Assembly: GCA_017979445.1 (NCBI GenBank)
Contig: CM030709.1
Span: 2,976,001-3,040,000 of the forward strand
Reading direction: 5' to 3'
Origin: Akebia trifoliata
Lineage: Eukaryota; Streptophyta; Magnoliopsida; Ranunculales; Lardizabalaceae
DNA: 64,000 bases
The translations under genes and the position numbers were made by a program. Below the pieces are notes generated by a model. It saw nothing but the letters and a program-made list of their open reading frames with translations. It had not been told where the DNA came from and ran no database searches. This document shows, piece by piece, positions 45,993-57,599 of this stretch. Position 1 is the first letter of the stretch; the number at the start of each line of letters is the position of its first letter.

Positions 45993-48900
45993 ATGGGAGG
46001 GGGAACAGTGATGAGGAGTGCAGCAGCGAAGGTAGCTGGTTTGGGGTTCATTGGAAATTACAGAGGAATTCCATCTTCGGTTCCTTTAGCAGAGCGTGTG
46101 TTGACAGCTAGGAATTCTGCCATACCTTTCCCTTATGCGACCGTCTTCCCTTCCCCATCTAACCAAAATCAAATCATAAATAATTCTACGCTCTTGATTT
46201 CTTCTTCAATTCCCAGACCATCTTGTGAAATCAACGACTGGGAATTCATCGAAGATGAACAACAACAGAATATCATCGATTTCATGGATCGGACGCCTAG
46301 ACTTGCTTTTGGTGCCGTTCCGAATCTCGAGGAAGCTAAGGAGGCCATTTCTGATCTTAAAGATGCTTTGCAAAAGTTTGTTTCTCTCCCAAACCATTTT
46401 TCTTTTTCGTGTACTTTTAAGTTTCACGATTTCTGTTTTTTTTTTCTTTCGTGTTGATCTCTTTGCAAACATGTATGGTAACACGAATCACTGGGCTTTC
46501 GATAATTAATTCGAACAAATTAGGGTTTTATTAGATTTTTTTTTGTCGATGAATTTTGGATACAAAAATTCGACTTCGTTGACCCTGCGATTTAGGGGTG
46601 GCAATCTCACGAAGTTAGTGGGTTTGGGTCATAATAGTGTCAACCCATTTAACAGATTAGTAAATGGGTCGGGTCTGGGTTTTGGGCATCAACCTGTTTA
46701 ACCCGATTTGACAGGTTTAGTTATGTAATTTTAAATATATCAACAATTATTTAAAAAAATTAAATTACTTATTTTTTTCTAGAATTTCCTAAAACTTTTT
46801 TCCTAATACAATTTGTTTTCAAATTCTATAAAATATAAAAGTTGTTTTAAGATATTTTTAAAGTAATAAATGGTTTAGTTTTAGTGTGGGAATTTTTTTT
46901 TTTCTTAGTAAGTTATTTATTTATATTTATAATTTTTTACTCTATATATTTTTTTCATTGAAATCTAAAGGTATGTAGTGTTTGATTCCTAGTATGGACA
47001 ACGTGACCTTTCGGAAGATTTAAGATCTTACTTAGTAAGGCTAATATGTGTCATGTGATAATGAAATACACTTAGCTTAGCCAATAATAATATTAAAAAA
47101 CATTTTCCTTACTAAGTAAAGAAAATTTACTGACCACATCTCCTTATTGCATTCAAAAAGAAAAAAATTCAAAAGTTAATTTTCACCATTGAACTTAATT
47201 TACGGTTGTGTGACATTATTTTTAGTAATGGTATTCTTTTATTTTTGTGATGGAAATGGAACTTATTTTTCATTTTATTAAATATGATATATGGGTTGGG
47301 TGAGGTATACCTATTTATAAATGGGTTGGGTATGGGTTTAGGTTTTTCACACGATTATTAAATGGGTTGGATTTGGGTTTAATAAATTCTCATAATACCT
47401 TAACCTCAACAAGACATGAACACAACATGACCTGACCCAATGCCACCCCTACACTCCAATGATCACCTCAATACAAATTTTGACGGTTTTGTTAATGTGT
47501 GCTCTAAAGGCATACGTTTAGGTGCAATAAATACACTTTGGAAATTGGAATGTGAGGGTATTTTGATAAAAAATAATTTTTTCGGGCATTTTTGGTACAA
47601 AAATCCAATTTCCAAAGTGTATTTATTACACTTTAACGCGTGCCAATTTCCAAAGGACATAATTTCCATGGTGATCACGGGTCGGTATTTGGCTATGGAG
47701 TTGCTTATTTATGTCGTCTTTTGCTCATTACATGGGGTGATCACTGTTTTGAACTTTTTCTAGAACGATGGATGTCGATTTTCTTGAGGTATGACTGATT
47801 ACTAAAGTTCTTGGACATGGGAACTTTTCATGTTCGTACAGAGTTTATTGTTCAATTGATCAAGAAATTTACTCTTTCATAAAGTTTGTCTTGTTTGAGG
47901 GTTGGATGGAGGGGTGTGTGGGATAAAGTAAGTCCTGTCTTGATGTGAATTTACTAAGACTTGAGTTCTTGAAACTGATAACTCTCTCAATCCTAATCCA
48001 CTTCATAGCTTTAGGAAGATAAATGGATGCGACAAGACATTGAAAGATGGAAGTGCAAAATGCACTATTTTAAAACATTGTAGCTTTGGGTTAACTTTTC
48101 GTATTAACATTGTACAAACGGATTGCTTTTTGGCATTTATAATCGGCATGGTGGTGCAAACTTATCGTGTTGTTAGATTGGATGTAGATTTAACCTGACT
48201 CATATGTATAACATATGTAATACATAAAGAAATAAAAAATAAAAATTTAAGAAATTATCACTGAGTTTGTTGTGCAATTATTATCTTTTCAGGATGTATT
48301 TCTCCCATACTTCCGGTGCTGGAGGTGATGTTTCCTCTACAAACATTCAAAGATCTACCTCCCCTAGGCCTTCCGAAGTTTGTGTTGCTTCACATTCAGA
48401 ACATGCTTTTCAGGCATTTTCAATGTTGCAAAACAGTCCTGAAGTTCAGGTGTGAACTTGACCTTTTATCAATGAATGTTTATTGGGAGTCTGTTGTTTG
48501 TGTTTCTAGGTGTATACTTTTTGTTATCTTAGATCAAAACAGAGGTTCAACAAATATATTTTTTTATTGAGAAATCTTTGAATGTGTACTTCGGTTACTA
48601 CTTATACGAAGATAGAGGGGAATTAGTTCTTGATGTCATATGTATTCATGCAAATCTTCATTAACTATTCTTATAGGGGTTTTTTTTTGTCAAATTTTAA
48701 TTATGAAGAATATTTGTTTGCAAATGCACAATTATCTCTCTCAATGACTTGTATCAACTTGATCCTATGAAGAAAAGTAAGAGAATTTGAGTTTTATCCA
48801 TTAAATTCTCTTATTTTATTAGCTAAGTCTTTAAAGCCCGATACCCATTTAATCTCGTTGAGATATTTACTCTTGGTGATGCCATATCCTTCAAAAAAAA

Positions 48901-50237
48901 AAAAAATGAATGCCTCCCACAATGCTATAGGTTTATTTCCACTTGTCATTGATCCACCAACCCCAAAAATGCTGACTTACGTTCTCCTTTTATTTCAACT
49001 CCAATAGATGGACCTGAAATTTCTGACTAGCGACCATTAAAACTATGTTTGGCAGTCTATATCCATTGGTTCTATCTATCTTTTCTAGGCATTTTTAGAT
49101 TGTGTTCACCGTAAGCTACTGTTTTCCGAATCCTCAATAATTTCGTAGTTATGCTGTCACTGTCTTGATGCTGACCTTTGTATGATCATCGTGACTTTAA
49201 TGATAACCCATGACTTGCCAATTATAGAATTATGTTCTTCCTTTGGATGACGACAGAAGGATTGGCCCACATTTTGTATCCCTGATAATTTCCTTCAGTT
49301 TAATTGGAGTTGATGCGTACTCTGATTAAACCAAAGGGAAAACGAAAATTGTACATCATATCAATAAGACGAAATATTCTTTAGGCAATGTTGGCCCATC
49401 TAAAATGGGTGTAGGAGGGATGATGGTATTGAGATAGATGAGAGGAAAGACTCGGAAAGATGAAATAGAAGTGAGAACATCCCGATGAATTTAGTAGTAG
49501 CCTTATTAGAAGAGGGAAAAAAATTCAATTAAGATGGTTTTGGCTTGTCTAAGTAAGACCAATAATGCTGGTTGAAGGTTCTAAACAGAGAGAAGAAGGC
49601 TGAAAGCAACGTAAATTGTGAGTTGTTCTAAAATATCAAAGACTCGTGCCTTGACATAAGATTTAGATCTAGATAGAATTGAATGGAAAAGAATGATTCA
49701 CTGATTACAAATGGCCAATGTGATTAATGTTCGCATCCTAATGATGTGGTTTTGCTCTCTTTGCAGGATGTTGTTGCCTCACTGACCTCTGATAAAAATG
49801 TCTGGGAAGCTGTGATGACGAACGAGAAGGTTATGGAGTTATATAAAAGTATGCTAGTTATAAACTCTTTTTCATATTTCTGTTCTTAAATACAAAGTCC
49901 ACATGTCTGATTGCATTGTGGTTGTTCTACTTGTACCCCAGAAACGAACAAGAACATGGGCGGATCTACGTCAGGAGTTGAGGGTGAGAAAAGTCCAGAA
50001 AATAATCCCGATATTGGAGAACCATTTGGAAGCTCGGCCATGAGTTTGATGCAGACGATCAAGTTAAGAGTGTTGGCAATGGTGAAAAATCTATCAGAGT
50101 TGTTTCATTGCATCCATATAAATCCAATGGAGGGAAATAGTTATGGAAACAATATATGGAATAACCCGGCCACAGCAACTGTTCTCATGGTATTGGCAAT
50201 GGCAACAATTATGGTGGTTATGGTGAAGCGGGTGTAG
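45993..50237 (+). CDS. Plant-specific protein of unknown function with C-terminal membrane anchor, four exons
   Basis: Exons: 45993-46375, 48293-48449, 49767-49848 and 49942-50237, GT..AG, with phases closing to 305 residues. I recognise an uncharacterised plant family, not a named gene. Visible features are a basic, Ala/Gly-rich start (MGGGTVMRSAAAKVAGLGFI), an acidic INDWEFIEDE motif near 80, then RLAFGAVPNLEEAKEAISDL, then HAFQAFSMLQNSPEVQDVVA and VWEAVMTNEKVMELYK. The C-terminus is a hydrophobic stretch (TATVLMVLAMATIMVVMVK, about 285-303) ending in basic residues, as in tail-anchored proteins (inference). The central part is reminiscent of STI1-like helices, but I cannot confirm that. 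Intron 1 (1.9 kb) holds a hAT element and a Tourist-like MITE; intron 2 holds an RTE LINE remnant. Confidence 0.85.
46593..47451. mobile_element. hAT-type element (TAGGGGTGGCAA ends)
   Basis: The left end TAGGGGTGGCAAT and the inverted right end ATTGGGTCAGG...TGCCACCCCTA frame about 860 bp. Both sides also share GGGTTTGGGT / AAATGGGTTGG repeats. No transposase frame is visible. I could not match an 8-bp duplication. It lies in intron 1 of the preceding gene. Confidence 0.65.
47521..47632. mobile_element. Tourist-like MITE, 112 bp
   Basis: The arms GGTGCAATAAATACACTTTG and CAAAGTGTATTTATTACACT are nearly perfect inverted repeats extending through GAAATTGGA / TCCAATTTC. The element is flanked by TTA on both sides (47518-47520, 47633-47635), the target duplication of PIF/Harbinger-type Tourist elements. 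It is in intron 1 of the 305-residue protein gene, 70 bp from the hAT element. Confidence 0.8.
49370..49730 (+). mobile_element. RTE-type LINE remnant
   Basis: Readable pieces are VLR-MRGKTRKDEIEVRTS and KIQLRWFWLV, the conserved RTE C-terminal block with stops. They are followed by AGATAGAATTGAATGGAAAA close to the usual 3' end. It lies in intron 2 of the 305-residue protein gene. Confidence 0.6.
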
Positions 50238-52104
50238 AGCTCAATCTGTGAATGCAATGTATACACAAACTTGTAACTTAAACGTTTTTGTTGAGACATG
50301 TTTGGTTTCCAATTCCAATGTCGCAGAAAAAATCATGTCTATACACACTAGTTCAAGTCACTCTCTCCCGAAGAAACCACTTCAACTCTTTCTCTCAAAT
50401 ATCAAATAAAGAGTGTAATATAATATTGAGAAGTTGAAGGGAAATATCCAAATACACTTTGTCTTTTTATTTTTATTTTAAATAATTCATATTTGTAGCA
50501 ATGAAATATTGTTGTTCTTCCCCAAAGTGATATACGATTGATTTCAAATATCTCTAAGACCTCTCTAAGAAATCGTGTTATTATGTGTTCACAAAGAGAA
50601 GACAAGCATTTTGTTGTTCTAGAAGAGATCTGTTACGCCTGTATTTTCAAACTGATGACATGCATCTCGACCATGGTCTTATCTGAGAGATATTGAAAGT
50701 GATGTAAATGCTCTCATCTTTAACCTCTAGGAAACTCGTCATGATCAATTCATCGCCTTAAACCAACCCTTGATTTTTCTTCTCCAAAACATTGTCTTCA
50801 ACCTTCCCAAATATCCTATCTTTTTCTTTGTGATTTGAAGGTTGCTTAGAAGGAGATAGCGAGTTGAGGTTTAAGTCTTGAGGACAAACAATTTTTACAC
50901 TAAATGGAGGAACAGGGGTATCAACAATGGGTTGAGATGAATGTTAATAAATCACCCAAAAGGTAACATTAAATCCCTGTCGTCCCGTTCATCTTTCTCT
51001 GGGTATTTGTAATCTTCTAATGCTCATTCTTTTTCTTCTTTCAAGGAGAAGATATTTAGTGTATGTTTGTATTGTTATATGGTATTTCATTTATCATTCC
51101 ATTAATTGGAGTCTTAGAAGGAGTTGGCGCGAAAATAAAAGTTCTCATTTTTTGTTCACACCATACTTCTGTGCAGAGCATCAGTTGAACCCTCAGTGGT
51201 CTACCTGATCTGTATTCTTGAAGTTCAAGCATTTTCTAATATCAAGAGTATCAAATCTAATGCTATTTACCAATAAACCTACAATTTGAACACGTAATAG
51301 GTTTCACTCCCATTTTGAAACTATAAAAGAACAAATAGTTCTGCCACAAATGCAAAATTTATACAATTTTGTTTTAAAAAAATAAAAATAAAAATCAGAG
51401 CCACAAAAAATAAAAAACTAAAACACGGGTCTTCCCTTCAAATTACTTTTGCGAAGTAAATTAAAATGTCTTCCATGATGAGTCCTACTCTTGCTGGGCC
51501 ATAGTGTGAAGAATAGTGTTGCTATATTCTAGCTGGTGGAAGCATAGGCTTTCTATGGACTTTAAACAGCCCCTCAAACATTGTTTGAGAGAATTCAAGA
51601 TGCGACCAAATTCTCTGATTTTGTGGGATAATGCAACATTGCTAATCCCTATTTGCTGCCATAATTGATTGTTGACATGATATCAAATGGTGAGTAATCT
51701 TCTGAAAGATCTGAAACAAATAAATAATAATATGAGAGAGAGAGAGAGAGAAACATGGGTGAGGAGGGGTGCAGTTTTTCCACTTCAACCACGTCAAGAT
51801 AGCACTATATAAAGGGAAAAAAATATTAATGGAGAGAATTCTAAAATTTAGTGTGAAAGTTAATTTAGATTAGGATAATTATTCGGTTAGATTACAAGGA
51901 GAATAGTGAAACTGCATAGAGTGGAGAGCCCAGAAGCTTATAGAGGGAAACAAGGCAATGAATATCCGATGTGGAACTAAACTCAACATTAGTCTTATAA
52001 TACTTTTAAGTGAACATCAATTTAGGGACAACCACATAAGTAGGAGAATAGTGAAAAAAAGGGAATGAAAGCAAGGAAATAAACTGAACTACAAACTGAG
52101 TACC
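50238..52104. other. Spacer between convergent genes
   Basis: This holds the 3' flanks of the plus-strand 45993 gene and the minus-strand PPR gene. One decayed 'TTTTCAAACTGATGACATGC' repeat block (about 50640-50720) and a (GA)n run near 51734-51750 are visible. No additional coding exon was supported. Confidence 0.6.
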
Positions 52105-53625
52105 TCAACGCATTCCAAATATTTCTTCAGGAGGGTCATAAACATTCCTATCTGGAAATATTTCCTCAAAATCTTGCTTGACTCTGTTTCTCAAGAGGGG
52201 ATGAGGTAAGAGCCCCTTCAACAAAATCCTGAAAGGCAACTCCTCTGGTGGATCGGGAGACTTCTTCATATCCTCGTAAATGTTCATGGCATCTGCAGGT
52301 GATCCGTATCTCAAGAAACCTCGAATGACTTCGGCATACGTTTGAGAATCTGGGAAGAGATCATCTTTCCTCATACTTTCCCACACTCGCATTGCATCAT
52401 CCATCTTTTTACATTTTGCTAATGCAACAATCAAATCCTTGTACATAAAAACATCTGGTATAAACCAGTCTTGCTTTTGAATTACTTCAAATATCTGAAA
52501 ACCAACAATTTGTTCTCAGGTCACAATCCATTGTTCAATTAAAACTAATTCATGTAATATAGATAAACAAGGTATCGAAGAACAACAAAATAGACGGGAA
52601 TCAAACGATATAGCTAAAGTTTCAGCTTCTACACACAATTAAGCCAGAAAACACCCCATTTGTCATAAAATACTTCAACGAAAGAGCACAAGCAGCATAT
52701 TTTAATTGCATTTGTAAATTAGCACGACAAACAAATGGAAGATCAAGCAGAACAAACCAGAACTTGAACACTAGCTATACATGGTTCTTAAGCACAGTGA
52801 CAAAGTCGCAGTTTGAGAATAATTTGACAAGAGAAAGCTTTGGAAAAAGTTGGGAAAACATGGGATAACTTAAAAAGTACAAATGATAAGAAAAAACAAA
52901 AATGATATGCGATTTTTTTTTTTTTTCAAAAACTTTGCGATGATTCAATTGACAACTATTTAAATCATGATTTAATTGAGACATTAAAAAAAAAAAAAAA
53001 AAAAACTCCAGATTTTTGTCACTATGTTCTCAAGTACACTACAGCAAATATTCCTTAATTTTGCGGATTTTCCTTACAGCCCGAAGGACGAATTACAATC
53101 AGGCAAAACTTGGTGCATTAAACTACAAATTGAAAAATCTGAAACGATTTAACAAAACACTAAATTATCCTTGAAAGTAAGAAAACTCGACAATTTATCG
53201 TACAAACCATTCAAGAAAACTAAAAATAGAACTTATTCATAAAAAAGCACCTTGAGAGCCAAAGTGACCTCTTCCTGCCTTTCAAGCTCAGTGAGGACAG
53301 CAATCATGTCCATCTTCAAGAGCCTTAATACATGCGTTTTGATAAATTTATTGAGCTTCTCTTCATCATCTTTGAACCTCTTAAGACCCAAAATTACAAA
53401 GAGAGCTTCTTTTCCAATCTGTTTCTTTCCTCTCCAAAGCGGTCCTCTCGGTCTACCATCATGGTAGCTTCTCAAATCAGAGATCTGTTTGTTCGAACCC
53501 GTTTCCCGAATCGATTTCTGCAGTCTCACAAGTACGGACGATTCGATGTGGGTTCCGACAAGGTCCCTCATGATCATAGATGCGAAAAATGGCATTTTTG
53601 ATCTCCAAAAGGCCCGAATCGCCAT
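52105..53625 (-). CDS. THA8-like pentatricopeptide repeat protein, two exons
   Basis: Exons on the minus strand: 53625-53251 and 52494-52105, GT..AG, phase 0, giving 254 residues. The sequence follows Arabidopsis At1g62350 of the THA8-like family (identity from memory): HDGRPRGPLWRGKKQIGKEA, LNKFIKTHVLRLLKMDMIAV, FIPDVFMYKDLIVALAK, then LFPDSQTYAEVIRGFLR and the ending DPPEEIFGMR. Residues from about 85 form a short array of PPR-type helical pairs, fewer than in classical PPR proteins. THA8 relatives bind RNA in chloroplasts or mitochondria and some help splice group II introns; the basic N-terminus (MAIRAFWRSKMPF) fits an organelle-targeting peptide (inference). The gene is head-to-head with SNU13, 565 bp apart. 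Confidence 0.9.
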
Positions 53626-54190
53626 TGAAACTCTGTTTATAATTAGGGCTAGGCAGAGAAGAGAGAGAGGGCTTAAGGGTTTTGGAGTTTTTACTTCAGA
53701 GTTTGGGCTCTAAAGGCATTGTTGACTCACTGAACCAGAAAAAAATCAATTTGACTCGGCTGGTTCAAATCGGAGTCTGAGGATACTAATACACGCAAAG
53801 TTAGGGCGCGCAGTCTTGCATAAGGAAAAACATTGATAGAATACTCCTAGTAGTAACATACCTATCTTGCTCCATTTAATGGGGCATAAAGTCCTCCCAC
53901 CATTTCCAATCAGAATAGAGCAGCTGGCAGCACCATTTCGTGGACTCACTAAAATCATACATGGGACCCACTAAAAAGCGATCAAGACGATCTTGATTCT
54001 TAAGAAGAAAAACTATTCGTGGATAGGTCCTTCGCATCAAGTATATGATGCACACCGTACACCCCTTTTGTTATATAAATTTATAGTATAAACGTGCCTC
54101 GTACTCTCGTTCGTTTCTCCCCTTTTTAAGCCCTTCGCTGTCTTTGTTTCGAAAAACCCTAATCCTCTCTGGTTCTCTTTGATCACCAAC
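53626..54190. promoter_or_regulatory. Shared 565-bp divergent promoter (PPR gene / SNU13)
   Basis: The two start codons are 53625 (minus) and 54191 (plus). A TATA-like TATATAAAT at 54072-54080 and a telo-box AAACCCTAA at 54155-54163 face SNU13. Telo-boxes are frequent in promoters of plant ribosomal and ribosome-biogenesis genes. No transposon was seen in this interval, unlike nearly all other spacers here. Confidence 0.6.
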
Positions 54191-56578
54191 ATGGTACCAT
54201 CTCTCTCTGACTCTTCGTTTCTCTTTATCTCGCAATCTCTCTCTAATCCTCATTTGTTAATCAGTTATTCTCCAATCTTTGATCTTTAATTTATTATTAT
54301 TGTTTCTGTTTGTTTGTTTGTTGGTTTGGTTAAGACGGCTGAAGCTGTGAACCCGAAGGCGTACCCACTCGCAGATTCTCAGCTCACTATAACCATTATG
54401 GACCTTATTCAACAAGCCGCCAACTACAAACAACTCAAAAAGGGTGCTAATGAAGGTTTTTTTTTCCCCTCTCAATCTCTACACTCCATTTCCTTTGTTT
54501 TCTGCTTTTAATGGGATTTTTTTTTAATGAATTCTTGATTTCAGCAACAAAGACTCTGAACAGGGGCATTTCGGAGTTCGTTGTAATGGCGGCAGACACG
54601 GAACCACTTGAAATCCTTCTCCATCTCCCACTCCTTGCCGAAGATAAGGTACCCTCTTTGAATTTCTTTTGAAGAAATTAGAAACGATATCTAAATAGTA
54701 TTTGAAGGCTGAAGTGCGTCTAAAATTGATGTCTCTCTTGTATTATTATTATTATTATAATATATTTATTCTAGTTCAACAGATTTTCAATCCTTTTTAA
54801 GGTTTCAGAAGGTCCATTAGTTGGGTTGTTAGGCGTTTCTTATGAATGGGTATAGAGTTTGTTATTGCAATATATGTGTTTTTGGATTGAAACCTATGGT
54901 TTATATTTGATGAGCTGAAGGATTTTGGCAAGACCAACTTGGCCAGATCAAAATAATTAAAATTTATAAATTGTAGAATAGTAAGTCAAGTTAGTGTAAC
55001 CAAATGTCGCCATACTCTCTACTTGTGCAATATGCACAAAATCATGGGGTACTTCCATGGAGGATTCAAAATCACTTGATAAATTCTTTCTTCACCTCCT
55101 TAGAAGAAAATTGATTCACCTCCTTAGAAGAAAATTGACCAACTCATCTGCTTCTTACCATATTTTCCATCACATCGAGTTGGATTTTTTTTTTTTTTTT
55201 TGGCTTATCGTGGTTATCCCCACTCTTCGGGTGAGATCGCCCGCACTGCCTCCTTTGAAGGTCCTACATGCAACTGTTTGAGTCGAGGGTCAATCTGACC
55301 CTGGAGGGTGGCCCCAAGGAATTCATTGCTTCATGGGGTTCCGAACACTTGACCTATCCTTCTTGAGGAGCTTATCAAGGCTTGGCTTGCCACTAAGCCA
55401 ATCCCTTGGGGTTACATTGAGTTGGATATGGATGTATGGGGGGGATAGCGAGGATTTAAGTTGCTTAGTTCTTTAAAATCTTTGGAAAAATCCTTCTGTG
55501 ATAGATTCTTTGTTTTTAAAAATATAATAGAAAAGAAGGCTTGTTAGGCCTTTGCCATTAAGTTGTGTTAGGGTTTCTTCTAACCCTGGTTTTTCTTCTA
55601 TTTCATTGCTCAATCTCCCTGTTTCTAGTGGTTGATAAAAAAATCTGCCACTATTGCCGCCACAAAAAATTTACACTCTTAGTTGCACCCATAACTTCTT
55701 TTTTTTCACTCTTAGTTGTTCCCACAATTATTTTTCTACTCTTGGTTGCTTCCCACATGGGCAAAATCCTGGCTCCACCCTGGTAAGACCTATTATGTTG
55801 ACAAGAAAATTGTTAGGATAACTAATTGTATGTTATTAAGTGATCAAATTGTAATGAAGAAGTATCCTTGTGATGTTTGGTATCTGTATTGAAATGATAT
55901 TGTGCAGATATGGGTATGCCGAGTTTATGGAAGTATCTGGGTGTCATAGCTTTGTACGTATAAGCAATATAACACTGACGTCTAAGATCTGATGTTATAT
56001 TTGCTACATAGAAAGTTTTGAGTGGAAAAAGGCAGAACTCACAATCTTGGTTAATTTTAATTAATATCATGCAAGCGAGGAAACAACAAACTTAAAAGAA
56101 ATGCTGCAGTGTCACACCAGAATTCTTAGAATGTTGGAATCCAACACGTGAGCAACATGACAACAGTCAATACATTGATCTTAAGGGCTATATGATCAGA
56201 CAACCCCTTGTCTTATAATTCATATAAAATATATAAAGTCTTAAATATTGATGATCATTTTGTCTCTCTTTTGTCTATTATGGTGCCTCGTTACCAAATA
56301 ACTGTTTCTCATTGTGGCAGAATGTGCCCTATGTGTTTGTTCCTTCGAAGCAAGCCCTTGGCCGTGCATGTGGAGTCACAAGACCAGTTATTGCTTGTTC
56401 TGTGACAAGCAACGAGGGAAGCCAGCTGAAATCCCAAATACAGCAACTCAAGGTAAATTGCTATCTAATTTCACAAAGATATACCCCATTTCTTCATTTT
56501 TTGAACTGTACGTTTATATCCCAAGTTTTTTTTTTTTCTTGTGAAATGCAGGATGCTATTGAGAAACTCTTGATCTGA
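54191..56578 (+). CDS. SNU13: SNU13 / NHP2L1 (15.5K) RNA-binding protein, five exons
   Basis: Exons: 54191-54193 (ATG only), 54335-54455, 54545-54648, 56321-56452 and 56552-56578, GT..AG, giving 128 residues, the standard length. The L7Ae-type fold is nearly invariant: [58 protein letters not shown], then [20 protein letters not shown] and the end DAIEKLLI. The protein binds K-turns in U4 snRNA and in box C/D snoRNAs, nucleating the U4/U6.U5 tri-snRNP and snoRNPs in nucleus and nucleolus. The first intron follows the ATG directly, a layout also common in ribosomal protein genes. The 1.67-kb third intron holds a SINE and a hAT fragment. Confidence 0.97.
55186..55413 (-). mobile_element. tRNA-derived SINE with target duplication, copy 2
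   Basis: The inverse of the SINE at 33894-34127: it starts with a T run (the A tail on the other strand), carries CCCCACTCTTCGGGTGAGA and ends GCCACTAAGCCAATCCCTTGG (A-box side). Flanks ACATCGAGTTGGAT (55172-55185) and ACATTGAGTTGGAT (55414-55427) match at 13 of 14. It is in SNU13 intron 3. Confidence 0.85.
55622..55782 (-). mobile_element. Fragment of the GGGGTGGAGCC hAT-type element
   Basis: The complement begins CAGGGTGGAGCCAGGATTTT and repeats 'CAACCAAGAGTAG' and 'CAACTAAGAGTG' as in 5559-5796. The opposite end was not found. It is in SNU13 intron 3. Confidence 0.6.
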
Positions 56579-56990
56579 AAAATACATAAACCTTTTTGGC
56601 GTGATGGGTCTCTAATGTTTTAGAACTTGATTTCTAGAGGCTTTGATGAGGTTGTTGTGTTACTAGAGAAGTGGGTTTTTTTCTTTCTTTCCTTCCCCTC
56701 TTCTTAGCATTCGTATCCTTGTGCAGTGAAGAAGGTCAAAATACCATAGACCTGAAGCATTGCGAGAAATTACTATTATTTGCGAAGACTACTTTTACCG
56801 GTATTTATTTTGACTCAATGGCAGACTTGTTGGATGCTATTAAGATTTGAGTGAGTGATGAGATGTTTCTCATAACTACGTTTGAGTTGTTTAGACTTTT
56901 GATGAATCAATCTTACAATATGGTTGAAAATTGAAAGTCACTGTTAATGTATGCAAGATAGCAATTTTTTTAACTAGTATTTTTTGTTAA

Positions 56991-57109
56991 GAGAGCTTCT
57001 ATTGCCACACCAACTTTGACTTAGAGCACCCCCAATTCCGATGACACCAATGCATTATAAACATCTTGCAGTGCTCTTGAGTAAAATTTGGTGTGGCAAT
57101 AGATTCTCT
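56991..57109. mobile_element. Mutator-like MITE, short copy, 119 bp
   Basis: The ends GAGAGCTTCTATTGCCACAC and GTGTGGCAATAGATTCTCT are inverted. TTTTGTTAA at 56982-56990 and 57110-57118 is a perfect 9-bp target duplication. The ends belong to the same family as 63142-63839. It lies 3' of SNU13. Confidence 0.85.
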
Positions 57110-57599
57110 TTTTGTTAATGCAGGAGTGGTTGCATGGCTTGAATGGATATCTAGTTTTCTTGGGATATGGTCCAATTATGACCTGAATTTTGTGGGTTTG
57201 TATCCTCAAATTTAGAAGAATTGATACCCAAACGATAGTAAAATGTAAATGATATTTTAGATCTTCTCTTGAAGATCAAGATTTTCTTTGCGGAGAAAAG
57301 TACTAGGTTTAGATTATATTATCCTCTAATTACTTAGAATATTTTTTTTCCCATATCATTATTTATATGAAATACTACTATGTTTCTTCAAGTATCATAT
57401 AACAATCAGTAGAGTTTTCAAAAAATACTACTATGTTTCTTCTAATATCATAGTTTACACATGGTTGCATTGCAAGCCACACCAACTACATTACAAATAT
57501 TTGCTCCCCCTATGTCACTCAACCCAACAACTACTCCATGCGTAGCATTAGAATGCTTTTGTTCCATTCCGTGAAGAGGTTCACCCATGGCGTACATCC

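Noticed and set aside
53252..53713. Three overlapping plus-strand frames
   Set aside because: They are antisense shadows of the THA8-like PPR exon 1.
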